Assembly: GCA_031292215.1 (NCBI GenBank)
Contig: JARLHO010000102.1
Coordinates: forward strand, 18,770-82,769
From: Syntrophobacteraceae bacterium
GTDB taxonomy: Bacteria; Desulfobacterota; Syntrophobacteria; Syntrophobacterales; Syntrophobacteraceae
Direction of reading: 5' to 3'
Length of the DNA: 64,000 nt
Positions 41,901-50,598 of the stretch are shown in pieces. Each line of letters opens with the position of its first letter. The stretch's first letter is position 1. The notes beneath the pieces are model-generated. The model ran no database searches, was not told the origin of the DNA, and was given only the letters and a program-made list of their open reading frames with translations. The translations under genes were made by a program, and so were the position numbers.

Positions 41901-44900
41901 TCACGGGCGGGATTGAAAAGCTAAAATTTTTTCCCCCATCCGTTTTGCCTCCAAGAGTATCTCTGCCTCATCGACTGTTGGGAGTTTTCGATTCTCTACG
42001 ACCATCCGGCCGTCCACCCATACGAACCTCACATCTCCCCCGCGCGCCGCGTAGACGATGTGGCTGACAGGGTCGTAGAGGGGCGTAAGATGAGGTTGCA
42101 AAAGATCTAGTGCTACGAGGTCGGCCTTTTTGCCCGGCTCGATGCTGCCGATCTCGTCCTGGAGCCCCAGGGCGGAAGCTGAGCCCGTTGTCGCCATTCG
42201 GAGCGCCATCTCAGCCGGACAGGCGAGGGCGTCCTTTGTGAAAACCTTGTGCAGCCTGGCAGCACATCCCGCCTCCGATAGGAGATCGAGATCGTTATTG
42301 CTTGCGCATCCATCCGTTCCCAGTCCGATCTTTACCCCCAGGGCCGCCAACTCAGCGATAGGGGCGACCCCCGAGGCAAGCTTCATATTGCTTTCCGGAC
42401 AATGGGAGATGGAGGCGGAGCTTTGGGCGATAAGCCGGATTTCCGAGGGCGAGAGCCAGATCGCGTGCGCGCACAGGGTGAGATCGTCTAGAACTCCGAG
42501 AGCTCCCAGGTGCATCGCGGGTCTTAGCCCGTATTGATTGGTTATCTGTTCGACCTCTTGTCTTGTCTCCGACAGATGGGTCTGAAAGAGGATTTTATTG
42601 CCGCGGCAAATATCTTTGGTTTTCTTAAGGGTCAGAGGTGAGCAGGTGTAGGGGGCGTGGCAGAAAAGCGAGGGGCGGATTAGCCCGGCCCGGGATGGGA
42701 ACTCGCGCAGGAAATCTTCGGCGTGCGCAAGGGAATTCGCGGGATTGGGGACATCGGGGGTTGGAAAATCGACAATTCCCTGGCCAAGGACCGCCCGGAT
42801 GCCGGCTTTTACGCAGCCCCTTGCCGCCGCATCCTCGAAAAAGTAGCCATCGCAAAAGCACGTCGTGCCGCTTTTTAGCATCTCGGCGGCCGAAAGCAAA
42901 ACGCCCAGGTAGACGGAGTCCGGGTTTACGAAAGCCTTTTCCAGCGGGAAGATACTTTCTTCGAGCCACTGCTTAAGAGGCAGGTCGTCAGCGATGCCCC
43001 GAAAAATACTCATTCCCGCGTGCGTGTGGGAGTTTACCAGGCCGGGCATGAGAAGGCAGCCCGAAAGGTCTATTTCCCGGCGCCCCCGGAAAAGGTTGCA
43101 CAGCTCATTGGAAGGGCCGACGGCGGCTATTCGTTCCCCTTCGATCGCAACGGCGCCCCGGCGATAGCGGCTCATGGCGGGATCGCAGGCTACTAGCCAG
43201 TCGGCGTTAAAAAGCAGCAAATCTACTTCGCGTACGGCAGGCGTCATAAAGCAGGGAGCGGGGAGCGAGGAGCGGGAAGCAGGGATCGCCGGATAGCTTT
43301 GGGCTTCCACCACCTTGCAGGGAGCGGGGAGCGGGGAGCGGGAAGCAGGCGGCGCCGGATAGCTTTTGGCTTCCTCCACCTTGCAGGGAGCGGGGAGCGG
43401 GGAGCGGGAAGCAGGGATCGCCGGATAGCTTTGGGCTTCCACCACCTTGCAGGGAGCGGGGAGCGGGGAGCGGGAAGCAGGCGGCGCCGGATAGCTTTGG
43501 GCTTCCACCACCTTGCAGGGAGCGGGGAGCGGGGAGCGGGAAGCAGGCGGCGCCGGATAGCTTTTGGCTTCCTCCGCACTGGTTTCTGCTCCCATCATTT
43601 TGGCGAACTCCCGGACATGGCCGAAGATTTCCTCGAGATCGAGTGTTAGAAGGACGCGGTCCTTCATAACGAGGCGACCGTTAATGATGGTGTGGCGGAC
43701 ATCGGCTGCCCCGGCCGCATAAACCAGGTGGCTTACCGGGTTATAGACGGGTGTAAGGTTTGGCTTTCTGAAATCGACGACTATGAGGTCGGCCAGGAGT
43801 CCCGAAGCGATTTGCCCGGTCTTTCCCCCCCAGCCCAGCGCGTCGGCCCCCGAGACGGTGGCCATGCGAAGCGTTGTTTGAGCGGACGTGAGCGTCGGGT
43901 CGAGCCCATTGACCTTGTGGAGCTTGGCGCACATACCCATTTCCGCGAACATGTCCAGGGTGTTGTTGCTCGCGCAGCCATCGGCGCCCAAGGCCACGGT
44001 CGCCCCGGCCTGGAGAAGGCGCGGGACCGGGCAGATCCCGGAGGCGAGCTTCATATTGCTTTTGGGGTTATGGACCACATTTACGCGGTTTTGGGCAAGC
44101 AACTCTATATCGGTATCGTCCAGGGCCACACAATGGTCGGCTATAAGGCGGGCGTTTAGCATGCCCAGAGTTTCAAGATGCGCTACGGGGCGTCTCCCGT
44201 ACATTTCCATTACCTGTTTTACTTCGGCCTCGTTTTCCGACAGGTGTACGACGAGCGGCACATCGAACCTGGCAGACATCCGGCCGCACTTTTTTAGAAG
44301 ATCCGGCGAGCAGGTGTAGAGCGAGTGGGGTTCGACGGCCACACTGACAAGCGGGTCGCCTCGCCATTTTTCGACGAGCAGTTCGGTATGCCTCAGGCCG
44401 TTTTCGATCTCTCCGTAGCAAGGAGAGGGGAAATCGTAGAGGACCTCGCCCACAAGTGCCCGAACGCCGGCTTTTTTGGCCGCCTCCGCCACCTTGTGCT
44501 CAAAGAGATACATGTCGCAAAAACCAGTGGTCCCGGAGCGGATCATCTCCGCGCAGGCAAGCATCGTGCCCCAGTAGACCCACTTTTCGGTGAGCTTTTT
44601 TTCGGCCGGGAAAATGTGGCCGTGCAGCCATTCCATGAGAGGAAGATCATCGGCTAGTCCGCGAAAAAGGGTCATGGCGGCGTGCGTGTGGGAGTTTATG
44701 AGGCCGGGGAGGGCCACGCACCCGGAGATATCGAGGGTCTCGCTAGATTCGAAAGCCGCGCAAACAAGGTCTGAGGGGCCAACGGCCACGATTTTTCCGG
44801 CGCGAACCGCTATGGCGCCCGGACTAAATATTGTCGAAGCCGGGTCAATGGTCAGGACGAGCCCGTTTAGAAGAAGAATATCGACCTGTTCCTTTTTTCC

Positions 44901-44942
44901 GTAAGATCCATCCCGCCGTTGCGTCAGCCCGCCCAAATTCAT
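41901..44942 (-). CDS. Fused tandem MTA/SAH-deaminase-type amidohydrolase
   Basis: 1013 residues from the ATG at 44942; the start is uncertain, as the region upstream is AAATTTCAAA-type repeat DNA and the ribosome binding site is poor (GGACGG). Two complete amidohydrolase domains are joined. Domain 1 has NSHTHAAMTLFRGLADDL, HLSE, DHCVALD and LGADGCASNN; domain 2 has NSHTHAGMSIFRGIADDL, THLSE, AHAIWLS and LGTDGCASNND, so both keep the HxH, His, His and Asp metal/catalytic set of 5-methylthioadenosine/S-adenosylhomocysteine deaminases. They are divergent from each other. The linker is a 22-residue repeat (43251-43571). The second half could also start alone at ATG 43247, though no ribosome binding site precedes it. 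Likely role: hydrolytic deamination of SAH or MTA. Confidence 0.85.
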   Translation of the reverse strand: MNLGGLTQRRDGSYGKKEQVDILLLNGLVLTIDPASTIFSPGAIAVRAGKIVAVGPSDLVCAAFESSETLDISGCVALPGLINSHTHAAMTLFRGLADDLPLMEWLHGHIFPAEKKLTEKWVYWGTMLACAEMIRSGTTGFCDMYLFEHKVAEAAKKAGVRALVGEVLYDFPSPCYGEIENGLRHTELLVEKWRGDPLVSVAVEPHSLYTCSPDLLKKCGRMSARFDVPLVVHLSENEAEVKQVMEMYGRRPVAHLETLGMLNARLIADHCVALDDTDIELLAQNRVNVVHNPKSNMKLASGICPVPRLLQAGATVALGADGCASNNTLDMFAEMGMCAKLHKVNGLDPTLTSAQTTLRMATVSGADALGWGGKTGQIASGLLADLIVVDFRKPNLTPVYNPVSHLVYAAGAADVRHTIINGRLVMKDRVLLTLDLEEIFGHVREFAKMMGAETSAEEAKSYPAPPASRSPLPAPCKVVEAQSYPAPPASRSPLPAPCKVVEAQSYPAIPASRSPLPAPCKVEEAKSYPAPPASRSPLPAPCKVVEAQSYPAIPASRSSLPAPCFMTPAVREVDLLLFNADWLVACDPAMSRYRRGAVAIEGERIAAVGPSNELCNLFRGRREIDLSGCLLMPGLVNSHTHAGMSIFRGIADDLPLKQWLEESIFPLEKAFVNPDSVYLGVLLSAAEMLKSGTTCFCDGYFFEDAAARGCVKAGIRAVLGQGIVDFPTPDVPNPANSLAHAEDFLREFPSRAGLIRPSLFCHAPYTCSPLTLKKTKDICRGNKILFQTHLSETRQEVEQITNQYGLRPAMHLGALGVLDDLTLCAHAIWLSPSEIRLIAQSSASISHCPESNMKLASGVAPIAELAALGVKIGLGTDGCASNNDLDLLSEAGCAARLHKVFTKDALACPAEMALRMATTGSASALGLQDEIGSIEPGKKADLVALDLLQPHLTPLYDPVSHIVYAARGGDVRFVWVDGRMVVENRKLPTVDEAEILLEAKRMGEKILAFQSRP
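43251..43571 (-). repeat. 66-bp tandem repeat encoding the amidohydrolase linker
   Basis: Five units of exactly 66 bp (the last slightly short) encode EA-K/Q-SYPA-P/I-PASRSPLPAPCKV-V/E. The anchor TTGCAG recurs at 43315, 43381, 43447 and 43513. Inner DNA is GGGAGCGGGGAGCGGGAAGC, the same wording as intergenic repeats near 34247 and 46932. So the linker seems to be intergenic repeat DNA that became translated and expanded. Confidence 0.95.
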
Positions 44943-45048
44943 CCGTCCAATCAATTTTGAGTTTGAAATTTCAAATTTTAAGCCTAAAATCACACTTTGA
45001 TATTTTCTATCTCAATTTTTTCACAATAAGACTCGAAAATCAAAGCCC

Positions 45049-45708
45049 ATGAAAATAACAGACGGTCTCCATGCTTTCCCGTGGACTTCGATGTCCGCCA
45101 ACAACTGCAACACCTATCTCATCGACGGTCCGGCAAAGATCCTGATCGACCCGGGGCACCTCAGTTTTTTCCCGCACGTCGCGGCACAGTTAAACGCGCT
45201 GGGGATAGACATCGGCGATATAGACCTGATTGTTGCGACTCACGGCCATCCCGATCATTTCGAAGCGGCGAGGTATTTTAAAAATCAGCCCGCACTTTTT
45301 GCCGTCGGTTTCGAAGACTGGCAACTGATCCGGCGCAGGCTGGAACAGGCGGGTCCCGCTTCGGGCCTTGAGGATTATACGCCCGATTTTTTCCTGGGAC
45401 CGGGCAGCCTTACCGTAAAGGGGGTCGAACTGACGGTCGTAGCCTGCCCGGGCCATTCCCCGGGATCGGTTGCCCTCTACTGGCCCGAGCGCAAGGCTCT
45501 TTTCCCCGGGGATGTGATCTTCCGGGACGGCCTCGGGCGAACGGATCTTCCCGGAGGAAACGGCGCTGTCCTAAAAAAGAGCATCAGGGAACTCGCAACC
45601 CTCGATTCCGAACTTCTCCTGCCAGGGCATGGAGATATTGTCCGGGGCGCCGACCAGGTCAGGGCGAACTTTAAACGGGTCGAGTCCTACTGGTTCAACT
45701 ATATTTAA
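45049..45708 (+). CDS. Metallo-beta-lactamase-fold hydrolase (glyoxalase II-like)
   Basis: 219 residues. The signature THGHPDHFEAA (HxHxDH) is followed by CPGHSPGSVALYWP, FPGDVIFRDGLGRTD and LLPGHGDIVRG, giving a complete two-zinc site. N-terminal NCNTYLIDGPAKILIDPG is standard for glyoxalase II-like enzymes. Likely hydrolyses a thioester. No strong ribosome binding site before the ATG. It is divergent from the fused amidohydrolase. Confidence 0.9.
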   Translation: MKITDGLHAFPWTSMSANNCNTYLIDGPAKILIDPGHLSFFPHVAAQLNALGIDIGDIDLIVATHGHPDHFEAARYFKNQPALFAVGFEDWQLIRRRLEQAGPASGLEDYTPDFFLGPGSLTVKGVELTVVACPGHSPGSVALYWPERKALFPGDVIFRDGLGRTDLPGGNGAVLKKSIRELATLDSELLLPGHGDIVRGADQVRANFKRVESYWFNYI

Positions 45709-45730
45709 AGAAGACCTCATGCGCGTCAGG

Positions 45731-46069
45731 TCAGGCAGTTTCGCTCGCCTGGGCCTCGGCGCGCTCTTTTTCCAGTTCGCCAAGTCGCTGCTCCAAGGTT
45801 TCAACTCTTGCCAGAAGCTCCAGGAACTCCTTTTTTCGAACGACTTCCAGGCTTTCGGAAACCTTTCTAAAAGACGAATGGATTTTTGCTCCCGCTTCTT
45901 CCCATTCCTTTTCGCCGCTCTTTATGAGCTCATCGGTAAGCGTTTCCGCCTCGTCGCTGGATAGCTTTCCCTCTTCCACCAGGTTCCGTGTCGCCTCCAG
46001 GATCTTGTCGCGAGTAAGCACCGCGGCGCCCAATCCGGCAAGCACGCCTTTTTTAAGCAGGTCAAACAT
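45731..46069 (-). CDS. Phasin-like coiled-coil protein
   Basis: 112 residues from the ATG at 46069, preceded by AAAGGAG with an ideal 5-nt spacer; longer upstream readings have no such site. MFDLLKKGVLAGLGAAVLTR with an amphipathic helix, then a long charged coiled coil ending LLARVETLEQRLGELEKERAE. This resembles PhaF/PhaI-type phasins or small regulators of granule/membrane surfaces; no polyhydroxyalkanoate genes are in the window, so the role is unclear. Convergent with the MBL hydrolase gene (22-bp gap). Confidence 0.7.
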   Translation of the reverse strand: MFDLLKKGVLAGLGAAVLTRDKILEATRNLVEEGKLSSDEAETLTDELIKSGEKEWEEAGAKIHSSFRKVSESLEVVRKKEFLELLARVETLEQRLGELEKERAEAQASETA

Positions 46070-46422
46070 TTTTGCTCCTTTGGTACGATTATGGCCCGGC
46101 TTTGGCCGGCGGGTTCCTTCGGCTGAGCGGCATGCAAACAATCTTGCACCCCATTTATTTATACTGTATCTGGCAGGTGGGAGCGTGTCAAGGGGGTGGC
46201 CTAGGGATGTCTCGACCTGTGCGGAGCCCTCCAGGTTTTGCTTTTTGCGGAAATAACGGCCATCGGGGTGGCGGTCAATTAAATGTGCGGCGAGGCCTCT
46301 TTCTCGCTTAGTTGATATCGAAGGGCCAGTTCCTTTTGCAACTGAAAGTCCTCTGTCCTCCAATAAACAGTATGTCAATATCAAACTTATAGTTATCGCA
46401 TCCGCACGCAAATGATCCGAAT

Positions 46423-46686
46423 CACTGCTGTCCGATTAATTTCAAAAGCGGCGGCGAATGTGTAGGGTGGGCACAGTTTCACCGTGCCCACCGAAAAGGT
46501 GGGCAAGATAAGGCCCTGCCCACCCTACAAAAACCGGCACAACATTTTGGCTCGAGTATCAGTTCTAATCCATGAATGCCGTGCAGATAGCACTACCCAT
46601 TCAAATCGAAAACGGGAAACTATGCCAAAGAGCATTAGAAATCGAACGTTTATAGCTGCCGATTCAAAATTAACCGGACAGCAGTG
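46423..46686. mobile_element. MITE-like element with 20-bp inverted ends
   Basis: CACTGCTGTCCGATTAATTT (46423-46442) and its inverted counterpart AAATTAACCGGACAGCAGTG (46667-46686) differ at one position. CCGAAT occurs immediately before the left end and again 3 nt past the right end, a possible target duplication. No transposase is inside; a short frame from 46484 is not convincing. The interior holds four copies of GGTGGGCA in alternating orientation (46466-46524), which fold into nested hairpins. It lies in a 946-bp gene-free gap (46070-47015) in which nothing else is seen but a promoter. Confidence 0.62.
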
Positions 46687-46902
46687 GAACCGAATATAAC
46701 TGCCTGCTCACTCTCATCGTAGCAACTGTAGAATGAAGGCCTAAAATCAGAAAATAAACGAGATGCTTTGGTGATAATATTGGAACATTTATTTGGCATA
46801 AAGCATCCTGAGCATATTTATAAACTCAATAAAAGCATTTTCAAAGTTATCTGCAAGACTTTGAAGTTTGTTAAGATCGTCTTTCGGGTGCAGTTTCCCG
46901 GG

Positions 46903-46932
46903 TTGACAACGGCCTTGGCTATTGCTTAAAAA
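46903..46932 (+). promoter_or_regulatory. Predicted sigma-70-like promoter
   Basis: TTGACA (46903-46908) with TAAAAA (46927-46932), 18-bp spacing, 84 bp before the HTH/zinc-ribbon gene. A perfect -35 and a moderate -10. Confidence 0.45.
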
Positions 46933-47015
46933 GAGCGGGAAGCGGGTGGTAAGAGGGGTGTGGCGGTTATATTTCCGGCACCCGGCGGTTTAAATTTTTC
47001 CACTGCGGAGTAGAC

Positions 47016-47294
47016 ATGAACACTGTCCGGCAAGATATCATAGCCCTTTTGTCCGGGGAAAAAAATGGGGCAAAAGCCATTTCAAAAATCGTTCGTATAA
47101 GCGAAAAGGAGGTCTACCTACACCTGGAACACATCGCCCGGTCCCTTAAATCCAGGGGCGAAAAGCTCAAGATAACCCCCGCCCGCTGCCTGGAATGCGG
47201 GTTTGTCTTCGAGAGCAGAAACCGCTTTACCGCGCCTGGAAAATGTCCCGTATGCAAGGGAGAACATATACAGGATCCGCTGTACGCCATCTAG
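47016..47294 (+). CDS. HTH/zinc-ribbon transcriptional regulator (COG3357-like)
   Basis: 92 residues. An N-terminal helix-turn-helix (AKAISKIVRISEKEVYLHLE) is followed by a zinc ribbon with CLECGFVF and CPVCKGEHI (two CxxC pairs 20 residues apart). This composition is known from predicted small transcription factors in archaea and anaerobic bacteria. Single gene behind its own promoter; target unknown. Confidence 0.82.
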   Translation: MNTVRQDIIALLSGEKNGAKAISKIVRISEKEVYLHLEHIARSLKSRGEKLKITPARCLECGFVFESRNRFTAPGKCPVCKGEHIQDPLYAI

Positions 47295-47509
47295 CCCGGT
47301 TCCATCTTTTACGGCTTACGCCATCGCCTGAAGCACCAAGCTGGTAGCCCGATATTACTTGAAAATAAGTAGTTCACGGTATTTATTGATCGTTAATCCT
47401 GAGTATAATGGGAATAAAGGTATTTATTTACCATTCTCAGAGCCCTCCCCGGCATTCCGCACTCTGATAAAGAATTTCATTTAATGGCGAAAGGGCCTGG
47501 AGCAGTGCA

Positions 47510-50509
47510 ATGGTAAGCTCGTATATCCGGCAGGAAAAGTTCGATGAGCTTCGCCGCAGGGTGGAAGAAATCCTCGGAAACCGGAACGAACAAAGCCAAG
47601 ACCCTTCGGGCTTGGACGTAACCCGGCTTATCCACGAACTGGAAGCCCGCCAGGTGGAGTTGGAGAACCGCAACGAAGAGCTTCGGACCGCAAAAAACGA
47701 CTTGCAGGAATCTATAAGCCTATACGGCGATCTGTATGAGCATGCTCCCGTGGGATACCTGGACCTTTCCCTGGACGGCTTGATTGCCCGGGCAAATAGC
47801 GCCGCGCGGAAAAGACTGGGCATTATTTCGCACCTTCCCCCCGATCTTTCGTTCCACGCATTTATCCATACCGGGGACCTGGGAAAATTCAGGGCGCTAA
47901 TGAGGCGTGTGGGCAAAGGGGAAGAGGAAAAAGGAACCTGTGGGCTAAGGATCGTCTGCAAGGATCAAGCGGAAGCGATTATTCAGCTCGAGCTTTCGCC
48001 CGCGCGAGACGAGGAACGTAAGGTGAAGGGGTGGCGCCTGGTCTTTGTCGATATGACCGAACGTAAGCGGGCCGAGCAAAAAGTGGTGGAAAGAAAAGAG
48101 CATCTGAGAGCCGAGTTAAAGGCCATGGCGCGGCTGCAAAAGATCAGTTCGATGTGCGCAACCGATGGCGCCATGGGGACGGTTCTAGGCGAGATAGTCG
48201 ATGCGGCGGTCGCTATTTCCGGGGCGGACTTTGGGGCCATCCAACTTTTCGACGGTAAGACATCCATGCTTTCCGTCGTGGCACAGCAAGGGTTTCCGCA
48301 ATGGTGGACCGACTCCTGGAACATGGCCTGTAAAGGCAGGGGGGCTTGCTGCACGGTGGTTAAGCGCCGAAAAAGGACAGTAATCCAAAATGTTGAAGAA
48401 AGCCCGGTGTTTATCGGAACGCCCGCCCGGGACATAATGGTTCGGGCGGGCGTAAAAACGGTGCAGTGTACCCCTCTTCTGAGCCGGTCCGGAGTATTGG
48501 TCGGGGTGTTTTCGACCCATTATAAGGTGCAAAAGCGGCTCGAAGAGCGCACGCTGCGCCTCCTTGACATGTTCGGGCGGCATGCGGCAGACATAATCGA
48601 ACGGGCTCAACTGGTAGAGGAGTTGAGGAGGAGGGAAGAACGTCTGCGCGCCCTGGTTCAGGCCAGCTCGGACGCCATTTATCGAATAAGTCCGGATTGG
48701 AAAGAGATCCGCCGCATCTATGGCTTTGACGTTATTCTAGGCGCGGAGAGCCAGGGTGGCTACTGGCTTAAGAACTGCATCCACCCCGACGATCAGATGG
48801 CCATGCTGGCCAAGATCAACGAATCGATGCGCACCAAGAGCATCTTGGAGCATGAGTATCGGTTTTCGCGCGCCGACGGAAGCTTTGGGTGGAGGTTTGC
48901 CCGAGCGATTCCGCTCCTGGATGAAAACGGCAAGATTCTCGAATGGTTTGGGGCGGCAAGCGACATCACCCAACACAAACAGGCCGAGAATGCTCTTCGG
49001 GAGAGCGAAGAACGCTTTCGCGCGCTGGTCCAGGCCAGCTCGGATGTCATTTATCAAATGAGCCCGGATTGGAAAGAGGTCCGCCGCGTCTTTGGCCGAG
49101 ACCATATTGTCGATATGGAGAGCATTGGCGGTGGCAACTGGTTCCAAAAACACATCCCCCCTGAGGATCATCCGGCCATGCTGGCAAAAATCGGCGAATG
49201 CATCCGCAGCGATAGCATCTTCGAGCATGAGCATCGGGTTCTGCGCTTGGACGGCTCCCCGGGCTGGGTCTTCTCGCGCGCGATCCCGCTAAAGGATGCG
49301 AACGGCAAGCTCCTCGGATGGTTTGGGGCCGCCAGCGACATCACCCAACGCAAACAGGCGGAAAATTCTCTTCGGGAAAGCGAGGAACGCTTCCGGGTCG
49401 CCCAGGAGCTTTCGCCGGACGGATTTACCATCTTTAGGCCTGTCCGTGACGCTGCGGGCAACGTGACAGATTTCGACTGGGTCTATGAGAACCCGGCGAT
49501 TGCCCGGATGACCGGCAGCGATCCGAAGGAAATAGTTGGCCGCAGGCTTCTCGATATTTTGCCTGGGTACCGCGCGTCGTCTTTTTTTAAAGCATACCGG
49601 CATGTGGCCCAAACCGGCGAGACCCTTGTCCTGGAAGACCTCTATGGCGGCGACTCCGTGCTTAAGCCGACCTGGTTTCGAGTGGCGGTGGTTCGGATGG
49701 GAGGCGATATTGCAATCCTTACCCAGGACATCTCCGCGCGCAAAAAGATGGAAGAGGAACTTCGCAGATCGCAAGAAGAGCTCGAAAAGCGCGTAAGAGA
49801 GCGAACCGCTTCCCTGGAGGCGGCTAACGAAAAGCTTCGGCTCGTTCCCTCCAAACTGATCGAGGTTCAGGAAAACGAAAGCAAAAGGCTTGCTTCCGAT
49901 TTGCACGACAGCATCGGGCAAACATTGGCCGCTTTGAAGTTTCGAATCGAACATGTTTCAACCGTCGTGCGAGATGGTAAAGCAAAAGAGGCAGACAGGC
50001 TGCTGGGCGAATTCGTCCCGATCATACAGCGCTCAATCGATGAAACCAGGATGATCTCCATGGGGCTAAAACCCACGGTGTTGTCCGAGCAGGGGCTTTT
50101 AGCCGCCCTCGAATGGTACCGCCGTCAGCTTTTAGCGGTTTATTCGAAAATTCATATAGAATTCGAAACGGCGATCCAGGAGGAAGATATCCCCGAAGCC
50201 TTGAAGATCGCCATGTTTAGAATTGCCCAGGAGGCGCTAAATAACTCCTGTAAACACTCCGGCGCCGAATGGATAGATGTTCGCGTGGCCTTAAACGAGG
50301 GCAATATAGAGCTCGTAATAAGTGACGACGGAATAGGGATGGATGTCGGCTACATTCTAAAATCCACTGCGGCCAAAAGCCTGGGGCTAATAGGCATGAA
50401 GGAACGGGCCGAAATATTTGGGGGCAAACTCTACATAGAATCGGCTTTGGAAGAAGGCGCGAGAGTGCGAGCGGTTTGGCCGGCTACCGAAGACGCCCGT
50501 TCCCTGTAA
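47510..50509 (+). CDS. Multi-PAS/GAF sensor histidine kinase (NarL-type, HisKA_3)
   Basis: 999 residues, no transmembrane helix, so a cytoplasmic sensor. Order: N-terminal coiled coil (1-65), PAS (about 70-185), GAF (205-365), PAS (377-497), PAS (501-621), PAS (625-750), coiled coil, HisKA_3 with LASDLHDSIGQTL (His799), HATPase_c with AQEALNNSCKHS and SDDGIGM. The middle PAS domains are a tandem duplication with a 124-residue period (ALVQASSD at 381 and 505). GGAG lies 7 nt before the ATG; a TATAAT hexamer is at 47404. No response regulator is adjacent, so the NarL-type partner is elsewhere. The GAF cysteines (GRGACCTV) could take part in ligand or redox sensing. Confidence 0.93.
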   Translation: MVSSYIRQEKFDELRRRVEEILGNRNEQSQDPSGLDVTRLIHELEARQVELENRNEELRTAKNDLQESISLYGDLYEHAPVGYLDLSLDGLIARANSAARKRLGIISHLPPDLSFHAFIHTGDLGKFRALMRRVGKGEEEKGTCGLRIVCKDQAEAIIQLELSPARDEERKVKGWRLVFVDMTERKRAEQKVVERKEHLRAELKAMARLQKISSMCATDGAMGTVLGEIVDAAVAISGADFGAIQLFDGKTSMLSVVAQQGFPQWWTDSWNMACKGRGACCTVVKRRKRTVIQNVEESPVFIGTPARDIMVRAGVKTVQCTPLLSRSGVLVGVFSTHYKVQKRLEERTLRLLDMFGRHAADIIERAQLVEELRRREERLRALVQASSDAIYRISPDWKEIRRIYGFDVILGAESQGGYWLKNCIHPDDQMAMLAKINESMRTKSILEHEYRFSRADGSFGWRFARAIPLLDENGKILEWFGAASDITQHKQAENALRESEERFRALVQASSDVIYQMSPDWKEVRRVFGRDHIVDMESIGGGNWFQKHIPPEDHPAMLAKIGECIRSDSIFEHEHRVLRLDGSPGWVFSRAIPLKDANGKLLGWFGAASDITQRKQAENSLRESEERFRVAQELSPDGFTIFRPVRDAAGNVTDFDWVYENPAIARMTGSDPKEIVGRRLLDILPGYRASSFFKAYRHVAQTGETLVLEDLYGGDSVLKPTWFRVAVVRMGGDIAILTQDISARKKMEEELRRSQEELEKRVRERTASLEAANEKLRLVPSKLIEVQENESKRLASDLHDSIGQTLAALKFRIEHVSTVVRDGKAKEADRLLGEFVPIIQRSIDETRMISMGLKPTVLSEQGLLAALEWYRRQLLAVYSKIHIEFETAIQEEDIPEALKIAMFRIAQEALNNSCKHSGAEWIDVRVALNEGNIELVISDDGIGMDVGYILKSTAAKSLGLIGMKERAEIFGGKLYIESALEEGARVRAVWPATEDARSL

Positions 50510-50598
50510 GGTGTTCTGCCGCCGGCTCCGGTGGACAACGGCGTCGATCTTCGGCGACCTGGATTTTTCGAAAACACCGCTTGCCCTTGCCGGAGTCG

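Noticed and set aside
43251..43571. Array of 66-bp repeats as a CRISPR
   Set aside because: Units are head-to-tail and near-identical over their full length with no variable spacers, and they are in frame in a coding sequence.
46484..46699. Short plus-strand frame as a gene
   Set aside because: It crosses the right end of the MITE-like element and the hairpin repeats, has no ribosome binding site, and shows no family match.
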